A stretch of 64,000 nucleotides of DNA, taken from Lachnospiraceae bacterium. Lineage in GTDB: Bacteria; Bacillota; Clostridia; Lachnospirales; Lachnospiraceae. Shown here piece by piece: positions 7,356 to 15,713 of this stretch (the first letter of the stretch is position 1; each line of letters opens with the position of its first letter). The DNA lies in assembly GCA_016280395.1 (NCBI GenBank), contig JAEEGQ010000129.1:1-64000 (forward strand). The letters are read 5' to 3'. The position numbers were made by a program, and so were the translations under genes. The notes under the pieces are model-generated. The model ran no database searches. It saw nothing but the letters and a program-made list of their open reading frames with translations, and had not been told where the DNA came from.

Positions 7356-9830
7356 TTATCTCTTCGACCTCAAAAAATGAGAATTCTGTGTGAGAATGCA
7401 TGTCGGGATGTCAACACATTTCAGTTCGAGGATCTTCAGGAACTGCCGTCCGATGACAGAGCTGAAGGCCCGGGCATCGCGCCTCTCTACCTCGAAGACC
7501 ATGAGCTGTCTTAAAGGATCGAGATAACACAATCTGGCTGAGTGTTTCTCAAACGACAAATGCTTCTCCAACGTGATCATAAGATCTTCAACCGAGAGCT
7601 TCCATTCTTCCCCGGATACGTTCCTTACGTTCACGTTCATGTAAAGGTGCGTATTGTCGGCAGGATAATCACTGAAGACAAATCCGCGTCCGCATACATA
7701 AGTGAACACCGGAGCGGTATATATGCCAGCCCTTGGATAAAGGAAGTGGGCGTATGCCCGCTCGAGATACCGTAATTCTGAATCTTCCGGAGCCGTAACA
7801 GCGACCATGTTGTCCTTGTACTGCATCATGCGGTCATATCCGTCCTCGGGTCCGGGCCTGCCCGTGTGGTAATCGGCAGCGGCGACAAGGTTTCGGATTG
7901 TTATATGATGCTGTGCGCAAAGGAAGTAGATCGGGATAGTGTATGAAGTCACTTTCTTGCAGCCGGCATCCTTTATTATACCTTTGAGCATCCTCATGCC
8001 TTCTGCATCGGACATTGGAACGAATACTGGAGCCTTGAACGGTGAAGGCCACACAAGGAATCCGTCTTCGCTCGTATCAGCGACATGGACCGCTTCTATA
8101 GCAACATTGCTGTTCCACGCACTTGCGTTCACGAGAGCAGTCGCAAACTGTTCACGCCTTCGGTCACTCTCGGGAAGCATGTATTTGAAGGCAAAATCAC
8201 GGGATATCTTACCCAGCGAGAAGAGCCTAAAATCAGGAGTGGCAAGCGGTGCGGGCTTTTTGGGCGCAGGCTCTGTCCTCTTCTCTTCTGCCGGTTCTTC
8301 TTCCGCTGCGTGTTCAGGCTCGTCCGTTACAGGTTCTTCTTCCTGTTCTTCCTCTGCCGGACCCCCGCTTTGGCTTGTGGCCTGCTCTTCCTCCTCATCC
8401 GCATTTTCGGAAGGCTCTTCTTCCTGCGTCTCAGGCAGAGCTTCCGCAGCGGCCTCGTTCTGCTCTATGCCGCCATAATAGAAATCCTCATCTGAAAGGA
8501 TCAGATCGTCAGCACCGATCACGGGATCATCATCTGAGGTACCTTCCGTATCAGGTACTTCTTCCCCAGTGTCATTTACCGGGGCTGAAGCATCTTCAGG
8601 CACCAGAGGCTCGACAGAAATGCTGCCGGAATGTTCGGGATCGGGACTTACCGCTTCCGTATCCCCTTCGGGCAGGGCAAAGAAGTCCGAATCCTTTGTT
8701 ATATCGTATTCACTTTCCTCTGCGCCTTCGCCGTCTCCTTCATCAGCTTGGTCGTTCACCGGCTCATCATCTTCCGCGAGCGGATCATCACTGTTAAAGA
8801 GCTGCGTAAGGATCTCGTATTCGGTTTGACCGTCGATATACTCGGTCGGTTCATCTTCCACTTCAGCTTCTACGGACTGTTCAGGCTCAATCACAGTTTC
8901 CTGCTCAGGCTCTTTTTCAGGCTCCTGTCCGGGACTGTCCGTGGCAGGCACTTGAAGAACAGCATCAGATGCCGCTTCGGTTGAAGGTTCCTGCGTAACA
9001 ACTTCTGCAGGGATTTCCGCTGCCGAAACAGGCGCATCTTCTTTCCTGAAGGGTATCACAACCGCTTCTTCCTTTTTCTCCTCACCGTTAAAGAACGCAT
9101 CCAGCTCCTCGCTTGTCAGGTACAGCTTACCGTTCTTTGTCAGAAGATAGCGTATGTTATTGTTGAAAATGTCGCGTGCATTGGGATATTCTTCGAGAAG
9201 ATACTCGTTGATGGCATATCTGTGATTTGCCTCGTTCCATTTTGAGAGGAGAACTTCTTCCCCGACACTTCCGATCTCATCTTTCCTGGGTGCGTCACCT
9301 GACCTTATAAGCGTGCAGATCATGCGGTACATGAGGCGGTAGATCTGAACGTAAAGAGGCTTTGCCTTGGTATTCCTCTTTCCTTCGTCGAGATCTATAT
9401 AAGCAGTGAATCTTTCTTCAAAAGCTTTTTGGCTGGCCTCGTCCTCGGGGCAGAATCGGGTGATATATTTGGCACCGGTGTGCAGCAGGGTCAGGATCAC
9501 CCGTCTTTCCATACCACTGTTGGCATTCATATAGTGTCCGCTGCATGAGCAGACATTGCATATATTGCAGTCGGGAAGGTAATGGTCCCTTACATATCCG
9601 CACATATCATCGTAGATGATCGCGTTATTGAAGACTTCCGCGACCCGATCCGGATTATAGTTGTAATTCGGTGAGATCGTCTCGATATACATAAGGGCTT
9701 CATGCAGCTCTTTGGAAGTCTCTCCGTGGCTTATGAGCAATCCCGCGAAGACCCTCTCGGATTCGTCACAGGGAACGTTAGCCAGAACATAGTCCTTGCA
9801 GACATAGTTGTGTTGATAGATGTTTGCCAT
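7356..9830 (-). CDS. large two-domain protein with long acidic linker
   Basis: The product has 824 residues and is not recognised. Residues 1-270 are folded and contain a Cys cluster (CNICNVCSCSGHYM) that could bind zinc or an Fe-S cluster. Residues about 270-540 are a highly acidic low-complexity linker (Glu, Asp, Pro, Ala; for example EEEPSENADEEEE). Residues 545-824 are a second folded domain (FRLFSLGKISRDFAFKYML to the C-terminus). The start at 9830 follows AGAGGT six bases upstream. It is co-transcribed with a possible winged-helix gene and an OB-fold gene. Long plus-strand ORFs inside the linker are compositional shadows. Confidence 0.65.
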   Translation of the reverse strand: MANIYQHNYVCKDYVLANVPCDESERVFAGLLISHGETSKELHEALMYIETISPNYNYNPDRVAEVFNNAIIYDDMCGYVRDHYLPDCNICNVCSCSGHYMNANSGMERRVILTLLHTGAKYITRFCPEDEASQKAFEERFTAYIDLDEGKRNTKAKPLYVQIYRLMYRMICTLIRSGDAPRKDEIGSVGEEVLLSKWNEANHRYAINEYLLEEYPNARDIFNNNIRYLLTKNGKLYLTSEELDAFFNGEEKKEEAVVIPFRKEDAPVSAAEIPAEVVTQEPSTEAASDAVLQVPATDSPGQEPEKEPEQETVIEPEQSVEAEVEDEPTEYIDGQTEYEILTQLFNSDDPLAEDDEPVNDQADEGDGEGAEESEYDITKDSDFFALPEGDTEAVSPDPEHSGSISVEPLVPEDASAPVNDTGEEVPDTEGTSDDDPVIGADDLILSDEDFYYGGIEQNEAAAEALPETQEEEPSENADEEEEQATSQSGGPAEEEQEEEPVTDEPEHAAEEEPAEEKRTEPAPKKPAPLATPDFRLFSLGKISRDFAFKYMLPESDRRREQFATALVNASAWNSNVAIEAVHVADTSEDGFLVWPSPFKAPVFVPMSDAEGMRMLKGIIKDAGCKKVTSYTIPIYFLCAQHHITIRNLVAAADYHTGRPGPEDGYDRMMQYKDNMVAVTAPEDSELRYLERAYAHFLYPRAGIYTAPVFTYVCGRGFVFSDYPADNTHLYMNVNVRNVSGEEWKLSVEDLMITLEKHLSFEKHSARLCYLDPLRQLMVFEVERRDARAFSSVIGRQFLKILELKCVDIPTCILTQNSHFLRSKR

Positions 9831-9850
9831 AGACAACCTCTGGATAGTGC

Positions 9851-10840
9851 TTAGTGATAGAAAATAGGCTCCTCAGCGATGATGCTGAATTTTCCCTCGG
9901 CTGCGGGAGTGACCTTAAGGAATGCGTTCTTCGTGGACTTATCATGCGAATATGCATAACTGAGGACATACTCGGAAGTGGCGTATAGCCTTTCTACCAT
10001 ATCGATGGTACCCTCATATGCCTTGATCGCTTCCTTCAGGTGGTCAATATCCTCGACAAGTATGACAAGAGACTTGGTCTTTTCGTTGCCGGCATTCTCT
10101 AAAGCGCGGGCGATAAATCGTGCACGCAGCTTAAGCTGGTTCCTGAACTCCTCTTCGTTAACGTATCTGGAATCATAGTTAAAGAAAACGGGCTCAAAGA
10201 ACACAACGTGCTCATCATTCTCGAACTTTCCGTAGATCGGCATGCGTCCGAGCTTGTCAAACTTATCTGATGCAGCGGTGATATACTTGCCTGAAAAGTC
10301 CTTGTGGCACTTCAATACCGCATAGTTGCCCGCAAGACGCTTCATTATCTCAAAATCGCTCTTGCTGAAAAGGAATTCCTCAAGGAATTCGGTTGAAAGT
10401 GAAAGATCCTTGTACTGGCGCTGTCCGTATCCGGAGAGGCAGTAAAAAAGAGGGGTCTTATCAGTTGTGAGCGGATTGCCGTTTGAATCCACGCTTAATT
10501 CAGTTACATACCTGCGCTCATGAACTATGCCTATGTCAAGGAGCTTTTTCAGGATCTGCTTTATATACATGCTGTCAGTGATGCCGGAGTTGCCGCGCTC
10601 ACTGCGGTATGCTTCCGCTGCCATTGTGAGCAGATAGATATCTGCGTAGTCCAAGCGGGCAAGATACCTCATCACTTGAAGGTCCTCGGGCCTGGGGGGA
10701 TTGTTGAACGCCCTCTTTTCATACTCCGCACGGTCCATCGCCTTGCCTGTGTTGTGCAGGAAACAATGGGGCTTGCAGTAATAATGGCCTTTGGTTCTCA
10801 GATTCTTCATTATCGTATCGGTAATAGCACGGGAATCCAT
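9851..10840 (-). CDS. possible winged-helix protein
   Basis: A 329-residue protein. Residues 45-110 suggest a winged-helix region (DYADIYLLTMAAEAY, MYIKQILKKLLDIGIV, HERRYVTEL), reminiscent of replication-relaxation / MobC-like proteins, but this is a weak match by eye. The C-terminal half has SLVILVEDIDHLKEAIKAYE, a possible Rossmann-type strand-helix. AAGGAG precedes the start. It sits between the OB-fold gene and the acidic-linker gene and probably works with them. Confidence 0.5.
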   Translation of the reverse strand: MDSRAITDTIMKNLRTKGHYYCKPHCFLHNTGKAMDRAEYEKRAFNNPPRPEDLQVMRYLARLDYADIYLLTMAAEAYRSERGNSGITDSMYIKQILKKLLDIGIVHERRYVTELSVDSNGNPLTTDKTPLFYCLSGYGQRQYKDLSLSTEFLEEFLFSKSDFEIMKRLAGNYAVLKCHKDFSGKYITAASDKFDKLGRMPIYGKFENDEHVVFFEPVFFNYDSRYVNEEEFRNQLKLRARFIARALENAGNEKTKSLVILVEDIDHLKEAIKAYEGTIDMVERLYATSEYVLSYAYSHDKSTKNAFLKVTPAAEGKFSIIAEEPIFYH

Positions 10841-10876
10841 TTATAAAAATCTCCTTTGCAGGCGGGTTATCAAAGC

Positions 10877-11995
10877 TTATCGTAAATGTTCGATGGGACG
10901 GACCTTGATCGTGCGCATTTCGGGATCACATTTATATACGTGGCAGAGATATGTCTCTCCAAGCCTCACCGTGATGCCCCTTTCCTGGGCGTACTCACCG
11001 TAAACCTCGATCTCCATTCCATTCACGGTTCCGAACCAGCAGTTCCTCTTTATCGACACGCATGTGACTTTGATAGTATCATCTTTCTTTACGGTCAGAT
11101 TATCCCAAGGGTTCTCAAGAAGGGGAAGCCTTGTTACAAGGTACAGCGCCTTATTCTCATAAAGCTTGCCGCCAGCGGTCTTATTGTCGCTCCTACCCTT
11201 AATACAAACATCGATCGTCTCTCCGGGCTGAACGTAATTGATGAGCTTGCCGATAGCTGTATATGACCAGTCATTCCTGAAGAGCTTTGCGGGAATGTCA
11301 TATCCCATAATGTCACAGATCAGGAAATTATCCTCTACTTTAGTAACCCTCGCGGGGACGGTGATGAGTTCGATGCCTGCGAGCTTATATCCGAAGGTTA
11401 TCTCTTCATTGGTGCGCTGGAGCCTGAAACGTTCGACGGATTCCTCAGACATCTTGGCGAATCTCGCGTGCTCCGTATTGATAAACGAATCAACCCGCTC
11501 CATTGCTTGCTTGGTGGCCTTCAGAGCAGCTTCTTTGTTGGCATGGAGTATATCGTTGATCTGCATGACCACGAGGGATCTGCTATCAGGGCAGCCGTTA
11601 AGAATAACGCACTTACCTTCTTCGTCGATACTGGCTATTGTGACAGAGTATTCAAACACAAGACGCTCAGCTCTCTCTTTTCGGTCGGAAGCATCAAACA
11701 AGGGCATTCCGGACGAGTTCTGGTTAAAAAGTATAAAGGTAATCCCGTCGATCAGAGCAGACAGATCTCCGTCTTCGGATATTTTATCGAATTTTATTTT
11801 AAACGCCTGGTTTTCATGCTGATATCTCATGTATTTGGCCATGGCAATCTCCGACGAATCATCGGAAGGGATCTCTCTTTTCAGGCGCTCGGTCAGAAGC
11901 CTAGAGGATACCCCGAAATCGAAATACTTGATGCTGTTGTTATGGTTCTTGTTTGTGATAGCCGGCTCAATAACAAAAGTGTTGGTCTCTCTCAT
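10877..11995 (-). CDS. tandem OB-fold (S1-like) protein
   Basis: About 372 residues. The C-terminal half shows two S1/OB-like units: VPARVTKVEDNFLICDIMG...DIPAKLF and IKVTCVSIKRNCWFGTVNG...MEIEVYGEY, each with beta-strand alternation and a closing YLVTRL or TIKVRPI strand. S1 domains bind single-stranded nucleic acid. The N-terminal half is unassigned. The ATG at 11995 with GAGAG upstream is favoured over a TTG at 12043. It is the second gene of the operon driven from the promoter at 12550-12577. Confidence 0.5.
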   Translation of the reverse strand: MRETNTFVIEPAITNKNHNNSIKYFDFGVSSRLLTERLKREIPSDDSSEIAMAKYMRYQHENQAFKIKFDKISEDGDLSALIDGITFILFNQNSSGMPLFDASDRKERAERLVFEYSVTIASIDEEGKCVILNGCPDSRSLVVMQINDILHANKEAALKATKQAMERVDSFINTEHARFAKMSEESVERFRLQRTNEEITFGYKLAGIELITVPARVTKVEDNFLICDIMGYDIPAKLFRNDWSYTAIGKLINYVQPGETIDVCIKGRSDNKTAGGKLYENKALYLVTRLPLLENPWDNLTVKKDDTIKVTCVSIKRNCWFGTVNGMEIEVYGEYAQERGITVRLGETYLCHVYKCDPEMRTIKVRPIEHLR

Positions 11996-12059
11996 ATGAA
12001 ACTCTCTTTCCGCGATGTGCTTTTCGCTGTGATGCACGCCCAAAGCGCCCCTTTTTAGA

Positions 12060-12524
12060 TCAGCTTATAAAATCAGTGTAGAATACAGGAATGCCGTACC
12101 TGAATATCGTGAGTATTACCGGCAGGGCTATGATAAGGAAATACAGGGCGAATTTCTTTATCTTCTTATTCTTTGACGCGAGCAGAAAAACGAGGATGCC
12201 GATGGATATCGAAGTGACAACCGCAAACCGGTAGATGCTCGTGAGCACGTCCAGGATATAGAACAGTGTAGTCCATATCTTCTTTCCGTAATCGACTCCG
12301 CCGATGATGTTATCGGTCTGCTTTGTCGTGCCGAAGAGCTGGTCATATCCATTCTGCGTTGACTGCTCTATGCTTTTCTTTAAGTTATCGTAGGCATGGG
12401 CACCTTCGGCGGCAAAGGACGGGTCATCCGTATCCTGCCCCGAAGAAGCATGCAGTGCCGTTGTACCGCTAAAAAATATGATCATGAGCGCCATGAGAAC
12501 CACGGCAAAAATGCTCTTTTTCAT
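12060..12524 (-). CDS. small pilin-like membrane protein with signal peptide
   Basis: 154 residues. A signal peptide (MKKSIFAVVLMALMIIFFSG, cleavage near LHASS) precedes a 60-residue extracytoplasmic region and two membrane segments (FAVVTSISIGILVFLLA and FALYFLIIALPVILTIF) separated by a short basic loop (SKNKKIKK). This topology is that of VirB2/TrbC-like subunits and of the small proteins in the T4SS operon at 30-32 kb. The start at 12524 has AGGGAGG; the longer ORF would begin inside the promoter -10 box. First gene of the 12.5-4.6 kb unit. Confidence 0.6.
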   Translation of the reverse strand: MKKSIFAVVLMALMIIFFSGTTALHASSGQDTDDPSFAAEGAHAYDNLKKSIEQSTQNGYDQLFGTTKQTDNIIGGVDYGKKIWTTLFYILDVLTSIYRFAVVTSISIGILVFLLASKNKKIKKFALYFLIIALPVILTIFRYGIPVFYTDFIS

Positions 12525-12549
12525 GCCTTCTTCCTCCCTTGTAAGACTC

Positions 12550-12577
12550 ATTATCTGCGAATTCGCTTCGTAAGCAA
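12550..12577 (-). promoter_or_regulatory. element-wide promoter (TTGCTTACGAA type)
   Basis: Minus strand: -35 TTGCTT inside TTGCTTACGAA (12567-12577), a 16-base spacer and -10 GATAAT (12550-12555), 26 bases before the ATG at 12524. One of nine copies in the window. No leader RNA follows. Confidence 0.75.
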
Positions 12578-12614
12578 CAATTTTTTTATAAAAAAATCTT
12601 AACTTTTTACGCGT

Positions 12615-12642
12615 GAAAAAGGCATGACCTTATGCCATGCCT
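12615..12642 (-). terminator. intrinsic terminator of the 12666-13220 gene
   Basis: On the minus strand AGGCATG pairs with CATGCCT across a nine-base loop and is followed by TTTTC. Confidence 0.7.
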
Positions 12643-12665
12643 CACCCAGAGAATAATTTCTTGTA

Positions 12666-13220
12666 CTATGTATGTCTGACTTTCCGCTTGTTATGCCGCT
12701 TCGCTGCTCTTTGTCTTTTTCGTATCTCTGAGAACCTGTGCAGTTCCTTCTCTATCTCATCCGATGACTTAAACGCATCAAGACTGCCGCTGTTTATCGC
12801 GTCAAGGCTTAAATCATAGCCATAGCTCCATTCAAATGTAAGCACCTTTTCCCATGTCGGGTCATCGATATCCGAGACCAGATCTACGAATCTGGGGTCA
12901 TTACAGGCAAATTCGGGGCTTATAAAGGAAAAGGCAGCCATCTGACCTAGATTCCTGGCAACATCCATCAAGTTCTTCAGCCTTATGTATTTGGCGTCAC
13001 TGAAATATATGGTTCCCTTGTCTTTATGCAGCTGCCGTTCCTCAAAATGACCGAGCCGGTAGTATTCTTCAAATAAGTCACGGTATTCTTCGCAAGCGGT
13101 CTTGTCCATTAAGGCCACAAATGCCTTATCGTCATTAGGGTTATCTCCCCGGCCGTCAGCTGAAGCCCAAAAACCAAAAGCCATCACTTGCGATTTGATA
13201 TCATCGAACTGGATATACAT
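12666..13220 (-). CDS. hypothetical protein (184 aa)
   Basis: Unrecognised soluble protein beginning MYIQFDDIKSQVMAFGFW, with a strongly basic end (RKRQRAAKRHNKRKVRHT) that could contact nucleic acid. AAGGGAGG precedes the ATG. It is flanked by its own terminator and by the TTCWGAA-repeat region upstream, so that region may contain its promoter or operator. Confidence 0.6.
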   Translation of the reverse strand: MYIQFDDIKSQVMAFGFWASADGRGDNPNDDKAFVALMDKTACEEYRDLFEEYYRLGHFEERQLHKDKGTIYFSDAKYIRLKNLMDVARNLGQMAAFSFISPEFACNDPRFVDLVSDIDDPTWEKVLTFEWSYGYDLSLDAINSGSLDAFKSSDEIEKELHRFSEIRKRQRAAKRHNKRKVRHT

Positions 13221-13307
13221 ATAAAACCTCCCTTGTTCTATCCTGCTTCACATAATAAGGGGAGTGCCAGCGGTAAGAAACATCATTAATTAGGAATATT
13301 TCTCCTC

Positions 13308-13506
13308 ATTCTGAAACAATTTACCCAAAGTCCGTGTTTTATTCTGAAAGCCGATCTTTCTATGAACTTTTATTTGCCTTTCAGAATGCGGAAAGTGCGA
13401 TTCAGAAAGGGTTTGCAGACTTTTTATATTATAAATGCCAGGTAAGCTTTGGGTATGAACTCTTAAAAAACGCATTCTGAAAAAAGTAATGAATGTCATT
13501 CGGAAA
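13308..13506. repeat. cluster of six TTCWGAA palindromic boxes
   Basis: ATTCTGAAA-type boxes occur at 13308-13316, 13341-13349, 13379-13387 (inverted), 13400-13408, 13474-13482 and 13498-13506 (one mismatch, TTCGGAA). The core TTCWGAA is palindromic. ACCCAAAG at 13323 and its reverse complement CTTTGGGT at 13447 add a nested inverted repeat. The 13221-13548 interval holds no gene. Iterons, a partition centromere or multiple operators would fit. Confidence 0.65.
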
Positions 13507-13512
13507 AAACCG

Positions 13513-13536
13513 AAAAAGCGCCCCCGAAGGGACGCT
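13513..13536 (-). terminator. intrinsic terminator of the ClpX-like gene
   Basis: On the minus strand AGCGTCCC, a TTCG loop, GGGGCGCT, then TTTTTCGG. It lies 13 bases past the stop. Confidence 0.75.
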
Positions 13537-13548
13537 AAAAAAATATGT

Positions 13549-15057
13549 TTATCCAGCCACCAGCTTTACGGTCGTGTTTTCGAACTCACACGCATCAAAG
13601 GTCGGCTGTATCTCATCGGCGGAAGCACTTTTAATGGTGAAGCTCACGCAAGGTCTGTCCTTTTCGTCCATGCTGAAACTGATCTTAGGCTCATACTGTG
13701 CAAGGGAAGGCGCGATATACATCGTATCCCGCAACAGTTCTTCCATTATGCTGCGAAGGCCTCTTGCGCCTCGGTTACGCTTCGTACATTCCTTTGCCAC
13801 ATAGCGTAGCAAAGTATCGGAAAACTCCACTTCTGCCCTGCTCTCGGCAAAGATCGCCGTGAACTGGTATACGAGTGAGTCTTTAGGCTCGGTAAGGATA
13901 TTAAGATAGTCCTCGGTAGTCAGGGGATTAAGGATGGACACATTCGGGAAACGTCCGATGAACTCGGGGATGAATCCGAATTTCTCGATATCCGCATCGG
14001 TGACATACTTTAAAAGATCGTCATCAGAAGCAGTAGTCAGGTCGATATCAAAGTAATCTATCCTGTCCTCATCCACGAACATGGTCGTCTGCCCGGGGAG
14101 CTGCTGTGAGGCTTCGAGCTGTTCATTGTAGATCCTGTCGCGGATCACCTTCCCGAGTCCGCTGAACGCTCCGCCAACGATGAAGAGGATGTTCTTTGTG
14201 TTGATCGTGACCGTGGGTCCGAACCTTCCATCCGGATGGATATCGTAGTTATTTCCCTCTACCATTGAGAGCAGCGCCTGCTGAACGCTCTCTCCGTTGA
14301 TATCCTGACCGGATGAATTACCGTATCCGTGGAAGCGGATCTTATCTATTTCATCGATAAAGATGATCCCGCTCTCGGCGAGCGGCACGGATATCTTCCC
14401 GTCCTTGGTAAACTTCTTGGTCTGGTTCACGAGGAGCGTCAGGGCGTCCGATACATCCCCGCCTGCGTATCCCGTCGCAGACAGCGTCGTAGCACTTATG
14501 GTGGCATAAGGTACATGCAGCGTATGCTCCGCAAGGGCGCGCACGGTAGCCGTCTTACCGGTTCCCGTGGGACCGATCAGTAGGATGTTTGCCTTATATA
14601 TATTTGTGTTATCTTCCATATTGACCCTGAGCGCGTGGTTGTATGCCGCTACGGAGAGGGTCTTTTTCGCACCGGACTGCGAGATGATATATTCATCAAG
14701 GCTTTTGCGGATATCCATGGGAGTGCCGCAATCGATTATCTTCTCTTTCTTTTTCGGCGAGGCAGCGCCGGTTGCCTCAGATTCATCACGCCTACAGAGC
14801 TGGACGCAGAGATAATCCAAAAGGTCGTCCTTATTTATCTTATTTACCTGCTGCGTGCCCTTATCTGTGTCATTTATCATAACGGAATAGACAAGCGACG
14901 ATTCCTGGTCAACGTGGCATTCTATCTCTTCTGTATATGCGATGAGGTGCGCGTTCGTGCCGTTTACGAACGGAGTGATCTTCCTATACAGGGTATTCTT
15001 TATCTTCTCGTTATCAAGCCCTTCAAGGTTTACGAGTATAGCCGGAGTGTTTCCCAT
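13549..15057 (-). CDS. clpX: ClpX-like AAA+ unfoldase
   Basis: 502 residues. Walker A GPTGTGKT is near residue 160, a pore-loop equivalent TGYAGGDVSDAL follows, Walker B IIFIDEIDKI is near residue 230, and GFIPEFIGRFP and GARGLRSIMEELL mark the ClpX sensor and C-terminal regions. The N-terminal 130 residues are not the ClpX zinc-binding domain. The IGF loop used by ClpX to dock on ClpP is not visible after VGGAFSGLGKVI. It may therefore remodel proteins without ClpP. The start at 15057 follows GAAGGTGG. It is followed by its own terminator and lies next to the TTCWGAA cluster. Confidence 0.8.
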   Translation of the reverse strand: MGNTPAILVNLEGLDNEKIKNTLYRKITPFVNGTNAHLIAYTEEIECHVDQESSLVYSVMINDTDKGTQQVNKINKDDLLDYLCVQLCRRDESEATGAASPKKKEKIIDCGTPMDIRKSLDEYIISQSGAKKTLSVAAYNHALRVNMEDNTNIYKANILLIGPTGTGKTATVRALAEHTLHVPYATISATTLSATGYAGGDVSDALTLLVNQTKKFTKDGKISVPLAESGIIFIDEIDKIRFHGYGNSSGQDINGESVQQALLSMVEGNNYDIHPDGRFGPTVTINTKNILFIVGGAFSGLGKVIRDRIYNEQLEASQQLPGQTTMFVDEDRIDYFDIDLTTASDDDLLKYVTDADIEKFGFIPEFIGRFPNVSILNPLTTEDYLNILTEPKDSLVYQFTAIFAESRAEVEFSDTLLRYVAKECTKRNRGARGLRSIMEELLRDTMYIAPSLAQYEPKISFSMDEKDRPCVSFTIKSASADEIQPTFDACEFENTTVKLVAG

Positions 15058-15119
15058 AAGTCCCACCTTCTTTCAACTAAAATATAGAACACGCCGCACG
15101 CGGCAGTAAACATCAAAAC

Positions 15120-15548
15120 TTATGAATTTGGGGATTCCGGGCAGGACAAAACTTTGTCCACGATAGCATCGAAGCAGGCATCCTTGATGATCCTGTTCCC
15201 TTCACGGCGGTTATTGACATACTCTTTCAGGATCCTGTCGCGCAGATCGATCAAATCAGCGGGGGTTAATGCTTCTGATACCTCGGCCATCCAAAATAGC
15301 AGTTCCCCACACTGAATCCGTTTGTTAAAAGGCGCATCATCGGGCCGTCTATCTAACCATGATGAGATAAGATGCCAGTATTGCGAAGGATCAGCGACAT
15401 GCTGCTCTTTCGCATAAGCGATATAGTCACCGCTCTTTTGCATATATCCGCCGGCGATTAGTTTGTCCGTGTTCGGGCATGGAGTTTTTTCCTTGCCGAT
15501 AAAGAAATCGCGTACCTGCTTATTGCTCATGCTTTTCTTGGTTGCCAT
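15120..15548 (-). CDS. hypothetical protein (142 aa)
   Basis: Soluble helical protein starting MATKKSMSNKQVRDFF, with GGAGGG before the ATG at 15548; the longer ORF to 15632 has no ribosome binding site. It lies 62 bases upstream of the ClpX-like gene on the same strand, so it could be an adaptor, but nothing in the sequence shows this. Its 5-prime side is divergent from the MinD-like gene. Confidence 0.6.
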   Translation of the reverse strand: MATKKSMSNKQVRDFFIGKEKTPCPNTDKLIAGGYMQKSGDYIAYAKEQHVADPSQYWHLISSWLDRRPDDAPFNKRIQCGELLFWMAEVSEALTPADLIDLRDRILKEYVNNRREGNRIIKDACFDAIVDKVLSCPESPNS

Positions 15549-15643
15549 ATTATCCCTCCGCTGTTGTTTTTCCCTATTTTCCATCATATCAATACAAGCC
15601 GTATTTGTCAGCAACCCAAGAGCAAAAGTCATAAATATAAATG

Positions 15644-15672
15644 TTGCTTACGAACGGTAAACGGATGATAAT
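15644..15672 (+). promoter_or_regulatory. element-wide promoter (TTGCTTACGAA type), plus strand
   Basis: -35 TTGCTT within TTGCTTACGAA (15644-15654), 17-base spacer, -10 GATAAT (15667-15672), about 40 bases before the ATG of the MinD-like gene. The only plus-strand copy of the shared promoter. Confidence 0.75.
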
Positions 15673-15713
15673 GGTTATCAGAAGCACTATAATTTTGACA
15701 GGAGAGACAGAAA

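Noticed and set aside
7939..8984. Several long plus-strand ORFs opposite the acidic linker of the 824-aa gene
   Set aside because: They mirror the Glu/Ser/Pro-rich minus-strand composition, have no ribosome binding sites and overlap each other.
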